From: CAYSYH01 sp964435455
GTDB lineage: Bacteria > Patescibacteriota > WWE3 > 2-01-FULL-39-13 > JAACPI01
Direction of reading: 5' to 3'
Length of the DNA: 15,632 nt
NCBI GenBank assembly: GCA_964435455.1
Contig: CAYSYH010000013.1
Span: 1-15,632 of the forward strand
Of this stretch, positions 7,276-14,697 are shown one piece after another; the stretch's first letter is position 1; the number at the start of each line of letters is the position of its first letter. The notes beneath the pieces were generated by a model. That model was not told where the DNA came from, made no database searches, and saw only the letters and a program-made list of their open reading frames with translations. A program made the translations under genes and the position numbers.

Positions 7276-8109
7276 TTAATTTTGTTTTTCTACAAAGTCT
7301 AAAAAATTTAGCAATAAAAACCTAATAGTTAAAGGTCCTAAACCACCTGGAGAAGGAGAAACAATATTTAAATGACTAATATCTTCATCTAAATCTAAAT
7401 CCCCCACAGTTTTAGAATCTAAAGTACCATAACCAAAATCTATTACAGAAGCTCCCTTCTTTAATAAATGAGGTTTTAAAATTTTAGGTACACCTGTTGC
7501 AGAAATAACAACATCGGCATCCTTAATAGATTTTTCTAATTTTGGGGAAAATTCGTTTAAAGAATAAACCGTTGCGCCTCTATTTATTAAATATGCAGCT
7601 ACCGGCCTACCCACTAAAGTACCTTGGCCCAAAACAACATATCGTTTACCTTTTATCTCAAGCTTATATGTATTTAACAAAAAATCTAAAGACCTCACTA
7701 CAGGAGGCATAAAATCGGTAAATAAGTTTAAAGAAAAACCTCCATAATTTTTATCTGTAAAAAAATCTATATCTTTTTTTGGATTTATCCTTGTTGATAT
7801 ATCTGCAAACGTATATTTTTCGGGAAATGGGTATTGTACAATGATACCACCTATTAAAGGATCATGATTTAAAGTCTCTAAAGTATCATAAACTTTATTC
7901 TTTGAAGTTTTTTCATTAAAATTAAAAACTTTAACATCTATATCGTATTTACATGCTATTTTAGTTTTTAAATCTATAAACTTATCCGAAGAAGGAGTAG
8001 TAATAAGCTGAACAATAGCAATACTTTTATCGGTCTCTACTTTTTCACATTTATTTTTTAGTATTAAGTCTAATTCCGAAAAAAAATTAGACCCTTTAAA
8101 TAACAACAT
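7276..8109 (-). CDS. folD: FolD: methylenetetrahydrofolate dehydrogenase / methenyltetrahydrofolate cyclohydrolase
   Basis: FolD is the cytoplasmic enzyme that oxidises 5,10-methylene-THF with NAD(P) and hydrolyses the product to 10-formyl-THF for one-carbon metabolism. It has the normal length (277 aa). The catalytic Lys48 is present, as are GGIIVQYPFP with Gln92, KDIDF with Asp115, the Rossmann motif VVLGQGTLVGRPVAAYL (158-174), ADVVISATGVP (198-208), VIDFGYG (222-228), and SPGGLGPLTIRFLL near the C-terminus. Several usual residues differ: the active-site Tyr four before the Lys is Phe44, the GRS of the nucleotide site is GQG, and the PCTP motif reads MPPVV. It is first in the minus-strand run leading to the two-component genes and ppsA, but a 65-base gap separates it from them. 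No Shine-Dalgarno sequence is seen upstream. Confidence 0.92.
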   Translation of the reverse strand: MLLFKGSNFFSELDLILKNKCEKVETDKSIAIVQLITTPSSDKFIDLKTKIACKYDIDVKVFNFNEKTSKNKVYDTLETLNHDPLIGGIIVQYPFPEKYTFADISTRINPKKDIDFFTDKNYGGFSLNLFTDFMPPVVRSLDFLLNTYKLEIKGKRYVVLGQGTLVGRPVAAYLINRGATVYSLNEFSPKLEKSIKDADVVISATGVPKILKPHLLKKGASVIDFGYGTLDSKTVGDLDLDEDISHLNIVSPSPGGLGPLTIRFLLLNFLDFVEKQN

Positions 8110-8157
8110 ACAAAAGAAAGTTTAATAAAAAAATGTCCTAAAATCAAATTTTATATA

Positions 8158-8183
8158 TTTTTTACTGTAATAACAGTAAAAAA
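8158..8183. promoter_or_regulatory. Perfect 11-bp palindrome between divergent folD and yraN (possible operator)
   Basis: The arms TTTTTTACTGT (8158-8168) and ACAGTAAAAAA (8173-8183) are exact inverse copies around AATA. Genes diverge on both sides, so no transcript needs terminating here. The dyad is placed where the -35 regions of both promoters would be: a possible folD -10 lies at 8157-8148 on the minus strand and a possible yraN -10 at 8202-8207 on the plus strand. The ACTGT/ACAGT core looks like a dimeric repressor site. The flanking T and A tracts also fit a bidirectional terminator shape, which I consider less likely. Confidence 0.45.
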
Positions 8184-8201
8184 CAAATATAAATTAAATG
8201 A

Positions 8202-8207
8202 TAAAAT
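8202..8207 (+). promoter_or_regulatory. Possible -10 element for yraN, leaderless spacing
   Basis: TAAAAT ends 6 bases before the yraN ATG at 8214, the same spacing seen before rsmI and the lactate permease. No clear -35 is seen: the matching position falls in the A tract of the palindrome. The surroundings are almost pure A/T, so this is weak on its own. Confidence 0.28.
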
Positions 8208-8213
8208 AAAAAT

Positions 8214-8570
8214 ATGAATAATAAAAATTTGGGAAATAAAGGAGAAGATTTAATTACAAAATATTGCCAAAATATTAAAGGGTTTAAAATACTACATACT
8301 AACTATAAATGCCAAAAATTTGGGGAACTTGATATTGTAGCACAAAAAGAAAACACCCTAATATTTGTGGAAGTAAAATCAAGAAAAACAAATGCTTTTA
8401 TGGAAATATATGAACAATTAGATAATAGGAAAATAAAAGCATTAATAAGGGCTATAAAATATTACATACTTAAAAATAAAGTAACAAACAAAACATATAG
8501 ATTGGATTTGGCAACATATAACGATACTACCAAAGAAATAAAATACTACGAAAATATTTATAACGAATGA
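8214..8570 (+). CDS. yraN: YraN / UPF0102 family nuclease-fold protein
   Basis: This 118-residue protein matches the UPF0102 (YraN) family throughout: GNKGEDLITKYC at residues 7-18, a central FGELDIVAQ (36-44), and FVEVKSRK (51-58). The Glu38-X-Asp40 ... Glu53-X-Lys55 spacing is the metal-binding core of the restriction-endonuclease-like fold, the fold assigned to the family. The cellular role in bacteria is not settled, though links to DNA repair or recombination have been suggested. The length is normal for the family. It diverges from folD and precedes typA by 72 bases. Confidence 0.88.
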   Translation: MNNKNLGNKGEDLITKYCQNIKGFKILHTNYKCQKFGELDIVAQKENTLIFVEVKSRKTNAFMEIYEQLDNRKIKALIRAIKYYILKNKVTNKTYRLDLATYNDTTKEIKYYENIYNE

Positions 8571-8591
8571 AATAATAACAATCCCCAAGTA

Positions 8592-8620
8592 TTGACATAA
8601 TAAGCAAGAAGTAATAAGGT
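8592..8620 (+). promoter_or_regulatory. Promoter for typA
   Basis: A perfect -35 TTGACA (8592-8597) is followed after 17 bases by TAAGGT (8615-8620), which matches the three most conserved -10 positions. The expected start near 8627 leaves about 16 bases before the typA ATG at 8643. That short leader contains no Shine-Dalgarno sequence. Confidence 0.5.
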
Positions 8621-8642
8621 TTAAAAGAAATTTTTAAACACT

Positions 8643-10463
8643 ATGGATATAAGAAATTGCGCAATTATAGCCCATGTAGACCATGGAAAAACTACACTAG
8701 TGGATGCCTTGCTAAAGCAAAGCAATGTATTTAGAGAGAACGATTCTTTACAAGATAGGCACCTTATTATGGATTCTAAAGATCAGGAAAGAGAAAGGGG
8801 TATAACAATATTAGCTAAAAATACAGCTATAAAATATAAAAGCACTAAAATTAATATAATTGATACACCAGGACACGCTGATTTTGGAGGTGAAGTAGAA
8901 AGAACTTTAAATATGGCTGAAGGAGCACTATTAATTGTAGACGCTGCCGAGGGACCTATGCCCCAAACAAGATTTGTATTAAAAAAAGCTTTGGAGCTTA
9001 GTTTAAAAGTTATTGTAGTGATAAACAAAATTGATAAAAAAAATGCAGATATATCAAAAACTATAAAAGATACCGAATCTTTATTTTTAGAAATAGCCCT
9101 TACAGAAGAACAACTAGAATTCCCTATATATTACGCCATAGGAAGAGAAGGAAAAGTGTGGGAAGAAATACCTAAAAATATTCAAGAACAAGCTACAGTA
9201 GAACCGTTGTTAAAAGGAATTATTAAATATATTCCTAAACCAAATATAAAACAAGGCAAATTCCAAATGCTAGTAAATAATTTGGATTCAGACCCTTATA
9301 AAGGCATATATATAATTGGAAAAATTAAAAGAGGAAGTATACAAAAAAAAGATAAGGTAATACTCTTAAAAAATGGTAAAAACACAACACAAAATATAGA
9401 AGGAATATATGTAAATGAAGGGTTAAAAAGAGTAGAAGTAAATAAAGCACATGCTGGAGAAATAGTGGCTATAACAGGTATAAAGGACGCAGAAATTGGG
9501 GATACTTTAGCAAGCCCAGAAAGTCCAGAAAGAATTCCCTTCATTAAGATACAAGAACCTACTATGAAAATAAGAATACAAGCAAACACATCTCCATTTA
9601 GCGGTAGAGAAGGAAAATACGTTACCTCAAGAAACCTTCTTTCTAGAATAAATAAAGAATTACAAACAAATGTAGCTATGAAAATGGAAATAGACAACGA
9701 TGCATTTTTAATATCTGGAAGAGGAGAGTTACACTTATCTGTTTTTTTAGAAGACTTAAGAAGAGAAGGATATGAGGTAGAAGTAGGAAAACCCCAAGTA
9801 ATAACAAAAGAAGACAAAAATGGAAACAAAATGGAACCCATAGAAGAATTAGTAATTTTCTTAGAAGATACCTATACAGGAAATATAACTAGTTTAATAC
9901 TAAAAAGGGGAGGAATTTTAAAAGAACAAACACCTACCCCAGATAATAGAACAAAACTAGTTTTTGAAATACCCACAAGAGGATTGCTAGGTTTGAGAAC
10001 TAAACTAATGTCTATATCTAAAGGAACTGCCGTAATAAACTCTTCATTTTTAAGGTTTGATAAAATAAAAAATAACACACAAAAATTACGGGGGGGCGTT
10101 TTAATAGCAAGCCAAACAGGTAAGGCTAGCTCTTACGGATTAAATATTGCGCAAGGAAGAGGTATAACCTTTATAAGTCCAGGTGAAGAAGTTTATGAAG
10201 GAATGATTGTTGGGTTAAATTCAAAAAAACAAGATTTAGATATAAATGTAACAAAAACCAAAAGAGCCACTAATATTAGAACGGGAGGCTTAAAAGACGA
10301 AGGAATAATATTAACCCCGCCAAAAAAAATGACTTTAGAAGAAGCTTTAAATTTTATAGAAGAAGATGAATTATTAGAACTAACCCCCCAAAATATACGG
10401 CTAAGGAAAAAAATATTAAAAAGCGGGTTACGAAACAAAGCAAACAGAAATGTCTCAAAATAA
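8643..10463 (+). CDS. typA: Ribosome-associated GTPase TypA/BipA
   Basis: TypA/BipA is an EF-G-like translational GTPase that binds the ribosome and helps 50S assembly and growth under stress or cold. At 606 aa it is full length. The GTPase domain shows G1 AHVDHGKTTL (10-19), G2 RERGITI (50-56), G3 DTPGHAD (74-80) and G4 NKID (128-131). Domain II follows from about 200. Then come the EF-G-like domains III/V, with SGRGELHLSVFLEDLRREGYE around residues 358-378 and PTRGLLGLR. The BipA-specific C-terminal domain follows, with SYGLNIAQGRG, FISPGEEVYEGMIVG and TKTKRATNIR before the LTPPKKMTLEEAL tail. Its last 14 bases overlap the downstream methyltransferase gene, suggesting coupled translation. 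A promoter lies just upstream. Confidence 0.97.
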   Translation: MDIRNCAIIAHVDHGKTTLVDALLKQSNVFRENDSLQDRHLIMDSKDQERERGITILAKNTAIKYKSTKINIIDTPGHADFGGEVERTLNMAEGALLIVDAAEGPMPQTRFVLKKALELSLKVIVVINKIDKKNADISKTIKDTESLFLEIALTEEQLEFPIYYAIGREGKVWEEIPKNIQEQATVEPLLKGIIKYIPKPNIKQGKFQMLVNNLDSDPYKGIYIIGKIKRGSIQKKDKVILLKNGKNTTQNIEGIYVNEGLKRVEVNKAHAGEIVAITGIKDAEIGDTLASPESPERIPFIKIQEPTMKIRIQANTSPFSGREGKYVTSRNLLSRINKELQTNVAMKMEIDNDAFLISGRGELHLSVFLEDLRREGYEVEVGKPQVITKEDKNGNKMEPIEELVIFLEDTYTGNITSLILKRGGILKEQTPTPDNRTKLVFEIPTRGLLGLRTKLMSISKGTAVINSSFLRFDKIKNNTQKLRGGVLIASQTGKASSYGLNIAQGRGITFISPGEEVYEGMIVGLNSKKQDLDINVTKTKRATNIRTGGLKDEGIILTPPKKMTLEEALNFIEEDELLELTPQNIRLRKKILKSGLRNKANRNVSK

Positions 10464-11382
10464 ATTACCTAAAGAATTTTTACAGATATTAAAAAATACA
10501 TACCCCAATAAATGGCAAAGCATATTAAAAATATTAGAAACAAAAAAACCAACAACTTTTAGGGTTAATGTATTAAAAGAAAAATCCCCAAAAAAAATTT
10601 TAAATAGTCTAAAAAAACAAGGGTTTAAAATAAGAGAGGGTATTATTAAAAATAGTTATATTATTTTAAATAATATAAGTATTTCAAATACAAAAGAATT
10701 TAAAGAAGGACTTATATATGTACAAGAATTATCTAGCATGCTTCCACCTATTATATTAAACCCTAAAAAAGAAGAATACATATTAGATATGACAGCAGCC
10801 CCAGGAAGTAAAACTACACAATTAGCTTATTTATCAAACAACAAAGCTAAAATACTAGCTATAGAAAAAAATAAAATAAGATATAAAAGGTTAAAATATA
10901 ATATTAAATTACAAAAAGCTAAGGTTAAAACGTTAAATATAAATGCCATAATATTAAATAAAAAATTCCCAGAGTTTAATAATTTTTTTGACAAAATATT
11001 GCTAGATGTACCATGCAGCTCCGAAGGTAGGTTTACTATAAATAAAAAGAAAACTTACAAATATTGGAACTTAAGAAAAGTAAAACAAATGCAAAAAACC
11101 CAAAAAATACTCATTAATAAAGCTATTCAAATGCTAAAACCAGGGGGTGTGCTTGTATATTCTACATGCACTATAAATACTAAAGAAAACGAAGAAGTAA
11201 TAGAATGGATACTAAACAAATACCCATCTTTAAAATTACAAAAAATAAATATTAAAAATTTAAATAAATATGTTGAAAAAGGAAAAACCGTAAATACAAA
11301 AAAAACTATTAGAATAGTTCCAAATAATATATTTGGAGGTTTTTACATAGCAAAAATAAAAAAAATAACAGATAATAAATAA
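10450..11382 (+). CDS. RsmF/NOP2-type rRNA m5C methyltransferase, minimal form
   Basis: This is a SAM-dependent RNA cytosine-5 methyltransferase of the NOL1/NOP2/Sun family. Motif I is DMTAAPGSKTTQLA (113-126). Motif IV is DVPCSSEGRF (186-195) with Cys189, and motif VI is STCTINTKENEEVIEW (238-253) with Cys240, so both catalytic cysteines are kept. Before the catalytic domain, TTFRVN (35-40) and a short RNA-recognition domain with YVQELSSMLP fit the family. At 310 aa it lacks the NusB-like N-terminal domain of RsmB and any C-terminal PUA-like domain of RsmF, so it is better called RsmF-like; whether the target is 16S rRNA or a tRNA is open. It begins inside typA (14-base overlap) and its last 40 bases overlap the convergent permease gene. 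Confidence 0.88.
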   Translation: MSQNKLPKEFLQILKNTYPNKWQSILKILETKKPTTFRVNVLKEKSPKKILNSLKKQGFKIREGIIKNSYIILNNISISNTKEFKEGLIYVQELSSMLPPIILNPKKEEYILDMTAAPGSKTTQLAYLSNNKAKILAIEKNKIRYKRLKYNIKLQKAKVKTLNINAIILNKKFPEFNNFFDKILLDVPCSSEGRFTINKKKTYKYWNLRKVKQMQKTQKILINKAIQMLKPGGVLVYSTCTINTKENEEVIEWILNKYPSLKLQKINIKNLNKYVEKGKTVNTKKTIRIVPNNIFGGFYIAKIKKITDNK

Positions 11383-12953
11383 AAAAATACCGCAAGAAAA
11401 AATGTAATCTTTAGTATTTTAAATTCTTTATTAAAAAAACCTACTACCGAACTTACTATTAGTATATTGTATAAAGAAATTAAGTTACCCAAAGAAGCCC
11501 CTATATTTTGTAAAGCTAAAGAATTTATAGGATCTTCTAAAGCACTTAAACTTATATTAGAAAATAAAATATTAGATACAGTTGCACTACCTGCTAAAGA
11601 GGCCCCCATTAAACCTAAAAAACCAGGTAAAAAATAATTTAAAAAATGACCATAAGGTATTTTGTTAGAGATAAGCGACACAAAATAAAATATATTAGAA
11701 GATGTAACATCTAAAATACTATTATTAGAGGAATTAAAAAAATAACCGTATTTAGAATAAACCATTAACTGAGTTAATGAAATTATTAAAAATAAAGTTA
11801 TAAATATTTTTTTTATTTTATGAAATGATTCATCAAATAACCTTTTTAAACCAAAATTCTTACCTAAATAAAAATATAAAAATATCCCAACTATTAAAAA
11901 AGCAAAGCCAGGAGAAAATAATGGATTAAATTGTAAATTTAATTCTACATTTTTAAATTCCTGTAAACTTAATAATGCATAGGATTTAAAAAAATCAATA
12001 GAAAATATTTTTTGAAAGGACAATATAACAACCAATAGTACATAAGGTAAAAATGACAAAAATACCTTTTTCCTATTTAACTCGACAATATTATTTTTAA
12101 AAAGGTTAATAAAAAAATCACGTTCATAAATAAGAATAAAAACAAACAAAGAAAGCAAAGGAGATATTATAGACGCTAAAGATGCATCTAAAAAATATAT
12201 AGTAAAATACATTAAAAATGTCAAAGAAATTCCAGAAATTATAGAGGGAATTAGATATTTTTTAAATTCAATAAAAGGTTTTTTTAAATCTTTTAAAATA
12301 AAAAAAACCATTATTATAGGTACAAAAGAACTAATAAAAATATGATATAGGGCATTTTTTAACGCAATTTGTCTAGCTAATTGATTTATAGGAATGTTTA
12401 AATATTCAGCTATTTGGCCAGAGGGAACAGTTAATAATATACCTTTATTTATAGGAACACCAACAGCTCCAAAACTTACAGCTACACTATCACCTAATAA
12501 AGATATAATTATTGAAGTAATAGGACTTAAACCCAAAGATATTAATAAAGGAGCAGATAACACTGCAGGCAGTCCAAATCCTGCAATACCCTCTATAAAA
12601 GAAACAAAAAACCAGGCAATAACTAACATACTAATAACTTTATCTTTAGAAGATTTAGAAATAGTTAGCTTAACGGTTTTAAATAGTCCCGTATAGTCCA
12701 AAATAGAAATCAGAGTTAACGCCCCAAATAAGATAAAAACTATTTCAAAAGTAGAAAAAAAAGACTTAATAAAAGCAGCTACAAATACCTTAATAGGCAT
12801 ATGCCAAAAAAAGGCGGACACAAACAACATTAAAATAAAGGCATATAAGGAAGATAAAAATAAAGTGAATCTAGCTAATAGAACTAACAAAAAAAATGTT
12901 AATAAAGGAAAAATAGCTATAAAAAAAACAAATAAATCAAGATTAACGGGCAT
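11343..12953 (-). CDS. L-lactate permease (LctP family)
   Basis: This is a 536-residue, very hydrophobic protein with a dozen or more membrane segments along its whole length. The family signatures are clear: FIEGIAGFGLPAVLSAPLL (119-137), SVAVSFGAVGVPI (156-168), and near the C-terminus LMGASLAGSATVSNILFSN (448-466), which matches the TGSNTVSNVLF block of lactate permeases. LctP proteins move lactate (and glycolate) with protons across the cytoplasmic membrane. In a fermenting cell it could export lactate as easily as import it. The start follows a TATACT hexamer by 6 bases. The 3' end overlaps the convergent methyltransferase by 40 bases. It is the gene after trmH on the same strand, 41 bases on. 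Confidence 0.9.
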   Translation of the reverse strand: MPVNLDLFVFFIAIFPLLTFFLLVLLARFTLFLSSLYAFILMLFVSAFFWHMPIKVFVAAFIKSFFSTFEIVFILFGALTLISILDYTGLFKTVKLTISKSSKDKVISMLVIAWFFVSFIEGIAGFGLPAVLSAPLLISLGLSPITSIIISLLGDSVAVSFGAVGVPINKGILLTVPSGQIAEYLNIPINQLARQIALKNALYHIFISSFVPIIMVFFILKDLKKPFIEFKKYLIPSIISGISLTFLMYFTIYFLDASLASIISPLLSLFVFILIYERDFFINLFKNNIVELNRKKVFLSFLPYVLLVVILSFQKIFSIDFFKSYALLSLQEFKNVELNLQFNPLFSPGFAFLIVGIFLYFYLGKNFGLKRLFDESFHKIKKIFITLFLIISLTQLMVYSKYGYFFNSSNNSILDVTSSNIFYFVSLISNKIPYGHFLNYFLPGFLGLMGASLAGSATVSNILFSNISLSALEDPINSLALQNIGASLGNLISLYNILIVSSVVGFFNKEFKILKITFFLAVFFYLLSVIFFIFAM

Positions 12954-12959
12954 ATAAAA

Positions 12960-12965
12960 AGTATA
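12960..12965 (-). promoter_or_regulatory. Possible -10 element for the lactate permease, leaderless spacing
   Basis: TATACT on the minus strand ends 6 bases before the ATG at 12953, so transcription from it would start at or beside the start codon. Only a weak -35 (TAGATT, 12988-12983) lies 17 bases further upstream. Read-through from trmH is the alternative. Confidence 0.33.
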
Positions 12966-12994
12966 ATAAAAAAAGGGTTTTAAATCTATATAAA

Positions 12995-13552
12995 TTAATA
13001 ATATACTCTTCGTTGCTTATTTAGCTCATACAATATAATACCTACTGAAACAGACAAATTTAAGCTCTGAACAAAACCAAACATAGGTATTTTAAGTAAA
13101 ATATCCGAGTTTTTTAATACATAATCAGTAATACCCGTTTTTTCATTACCAAAAACGATAGCAATATCCTTTAAACTTAAAGATACATCCCAAATATTTT
13201 TTGAATCTCTATGCAAAGATGTAGCATAAATCTTTTTTTTATTTTCTTTTAGATATGAAATACACTCTTTTGAGGAATTCCATATTGTATAGTGTAACCA
13301 TTTATTCGCAGAAGCAGAGGATTTTTTTCCTAATAAAAGAGGATTAAATCTTTTTTGTTTAGAAAAAACTAAATGTATATCCCTAACCCCAAAAGCGTCA
13401 CAATTTCTAAAAGAGGCTAATACATTATGAGGATCAAAGATATCTTCAAAAACAATACTAACATCTTTCCAAGTATTGTTTAAAACCGTATTTATCTTTT
13501 TTTTACGAGAGCTTTTAGTATAGAAAACCGTGTCCCAGATATCTTTAACCAT
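12995..13552 (-). CDS. trmH: TrmH-type (SpoU) tRNA/rRNA 2'-O-ribose methyltransferase
   Basis: SPOUT-class methyltransferase that adds a methyl group to a ribose, in TrmH proper at G18 of tRNAs. Motif 1 is PHNVLASFRNCDAFGV (41-56) with Asn43 and Arg49. Motif 2 is IVFGNEKTGI (132-141) with Glu137. Motif 3 is IPMFGFVQSLNLSVSVGIILYE (155-176), with the Ser163 and Asn165 that hold the cofactor knot. The FGFVQSLNLSVS form favours TrmH (Gm18) over the RlmB or TrmL branches. At 185 aa it lacks the C-terminal extension of the 229-residue E. coli enzyme. It starts only 18 bases after the 3' end of tRNA-Glu, so it is almost surely transcribed with the two tRNAs. The substrate is inferred from motifs and context. 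Confidence 0.88.
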   Translation of the reverse strand: MVKDIWDTVFYTKSSRKKKINTVLNNTWKDVSIVFEDIFDPHNVLASFRNCDAFGVRDIHLVFSKQKRFNPLLLGKKSSASANKWLHYTIWNSSKECISYLKENKKKIYATSLHRDSKNIWDVSLSLKDIAIVFGNEKTGITDYVLKNSDILLKIPMFGFVQSLNLSVSVGIILYELNKQRRVYY

Positions 13553-13570
13553 AAATTAAGAGAATTTAAG

Positions 13571-13648
13571 TGGTGACCCTACCGGGATTTGAACCCGGGT
13601 TACCAGGATGAAAACCTGGCGTCCTAGACCAGACTAGACGATAGGGCC
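13571..13648 (-). tRNA. tRNA-Glu (UUC)
   Basis: The minus strand folds as a cloverleaf with acceptor stem GGCCCTA paired to TAGGGTC, an anticodon stem CCAGG/CCTGG around loop TTTTCAT (anticodon TTC), and a T-arm CCGGG-TTCAAAT-CCCGG. A73 and an encoded CCA complete the 3' end at 13571. Ten bases separate it from the upstream tRNA-Lys. Confidence 0.96.
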
Positions 13649-13658
13649 CCAATAAATA

Positions 13659-13733
13659 TGGTGAGTCGGGAGGGGATCGAACCCTCGACACCCTGGTTAA
13701 AAGCCAGGTGCTCTACCACTGAGCTACCGACCC
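13659..13733 (-). tRNA. tRNA-Lys (UUU)
   Basis: The minus strand folds with acceptor stem GGGTCGG paired to CCGACTC, a D-arm GCTCAGTGGTAGAGC, anticodon stem CCTGG/CCAGG around loop CTTTTAA (anticodon TTT), and a T-arm GAGGG-TTCGATC-CCCTC. A73 and an encoded CCA follow. It is the first gene of the tRNA-Lys, tRNA-Glu, trmH unit. Confidence 0.97.
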
Positions 13734-13785
13734 ACTTAAAGCAAATACATATATAATATAAAGTTTATATAAATGTACGCAAAAG

Positions 13786-13814
13786 ATTATACCAAATTAT
13801 AGATTATGTGCAAA
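13786..13814 (-). promoter_or_regulatory. Promoter for the tRNA-Lys/tRNA-Glu/trmH unit
   Basis: On the minus strand a -35 TTTGCA (13814-13809) is followed after 17 bases by a perfect TATAAT (13791-13786). Transcription would begin near 13779, leaving about 46 bases of 5' leader before tRNA-Lys. The -35 lies directly after the terminator-like hairpin behind dsbA. Confidence 0.55.
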
Positions 13815-13823
13815 AAATACATT

Positions 13824-13862
13824 AAATATAAAATGCCTAGCAGCTGTTAAACCACTAGGCAT
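13824..13862 (-). terminator. Rho-independent terminator-like hairpin after dsbA
   Basis: Twenty-eight bases after the dsbA stop, the minus strand has an exact 8-bp inverted repeat ATGCCTAG/CTAGGCAT (13862-13855 with 13840-13833) around a 14-base loop. The broken T-tract TTTATATTT follows. The arms are GC-rich for this region. The T-tract is imperfect, so termination may be partial. Confidence 0.55.
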
Positions 13863-13890
13863 CCTCACTTACCTAAATAATGGTAATATA

Positions 13891-14685
13891 CTACTTTAAG
13901 TAACTATCTATTACATTTTTAAAGGTAGAAAATGGTTGAGCCCCTACTACCTTTTGCCCTTCAAATTCTTTACCATCTGGGTTAGTTTTTCCAATAAAAA
14001 ATGTTGGAGTACCTGTAGCTCCTAAACTTTGTGCATCTTGCAAATCTTTAGCAACCTCATCTTTATATTTTTTAGAGGTTAAACAAGATTTAAAATTATC
14101 AGAATTTAAACCTAAATCTTTAGCGATAGATACTAATCCTTCTTCGTTAATACCTACACCATTTGCAGGTGTTCTATTAAAAATCTCATCATGGTACTTA
14201 AAAAATGTAGCATCTCCCCCTTGCTCTCTAGCACACTCAGCAGCAATTGCCTCTGTAGTGGCAGCAGGTTCATGAAAACCTAAAGGTAAATCCCTGTATA
14301 CTAATCGTACCTTTCCTGTATCTATGTATTCTTTTTTAATCTGTGGCAAGGTGTTTTTAAAAAACCTCCCACAAAAAGGACATTCAAAATCACTAAATTC
14401 AACAATTGTAACAGGGGCTTTTGGATCTCCCATCATAGGATCATCATCTATAGAGACCATTTGTTTAATATTAGCTTGCTGTTGATTATTAGGAGTGGGT
14501 GCATTACCAAGATCATTTTGTTGTTGAACATTTTTAGCTTGATTTGGAGCAGAATTAGACTTAGGAGACATCCTTTCTGCATAATAAATAATAGAAGCGG
14601 CTATTAATATAGCTGATATCAATATAGTAAAAGCTAAAACATTGGATTGTGAGGTTTTTTTATTTGGAACAGATCTAGATTGCAT
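13891..14685 (-). CDS. DsbA-family thiol:disulfide oxidoreductase, membrane-anchored
   Basis: After a short positively charged start there is one membrane segment at about residues 16-35, then a Gln/Asn/Pro-rich linker (40-75), then a thioredoxin-fold domain of the DsbA/Thioredoxin_4 type (about 78-264). The active site is CPFC at 102-105 and the cis-Pro loop is TGTPTFFIG with Pro227. Two more cysteines, Cys151 and Cys201, could form a second structural disulfide. The protein should sit outside the cell membrane, anchored by its N-terminus, and introduce or reshuffle disulfide bonds in exported proteins. It starts 12 bases after ccdA, the likely partner that moves electrons across the membrane. 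Whether it works as oxidase or isomerase cannot be told. Confidence 0.93.
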   Translation of the reverse strand: MQSRSVPNKKTSQSNVLAFTILISAILIAASIIYYAERMSPKSNSAPNQAKNVQQQNDLGNAPTPNNQQQANIKQMVSIDDDPMMGDPKAPVTIVEFSDFECPFCGRFFKNTLPQIKKEYIDTGKVRLVYRDLPLGFHEPAATTEAIAAECAREQGGDATFFKYHDEIFNRTPANGVGINEEGLVSIAKDLGLNSDNFKSCLTSKKYKDEVAKDLQDAQSLGATGTPTFFIGKTNPDGKEFEGQKVVGAQPFSTFKNVIDSYLK

Positions 14686-14697
14686 AATTATTTAAAT

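Noticed and set aside
9296..9841. Minus-strand open frame of 181 codons inside typA
   Set aside because: It lies opposite well-conserved typA domains. Its hydrophobic look is a by-product of reading AT-rich coding DNA backwards.
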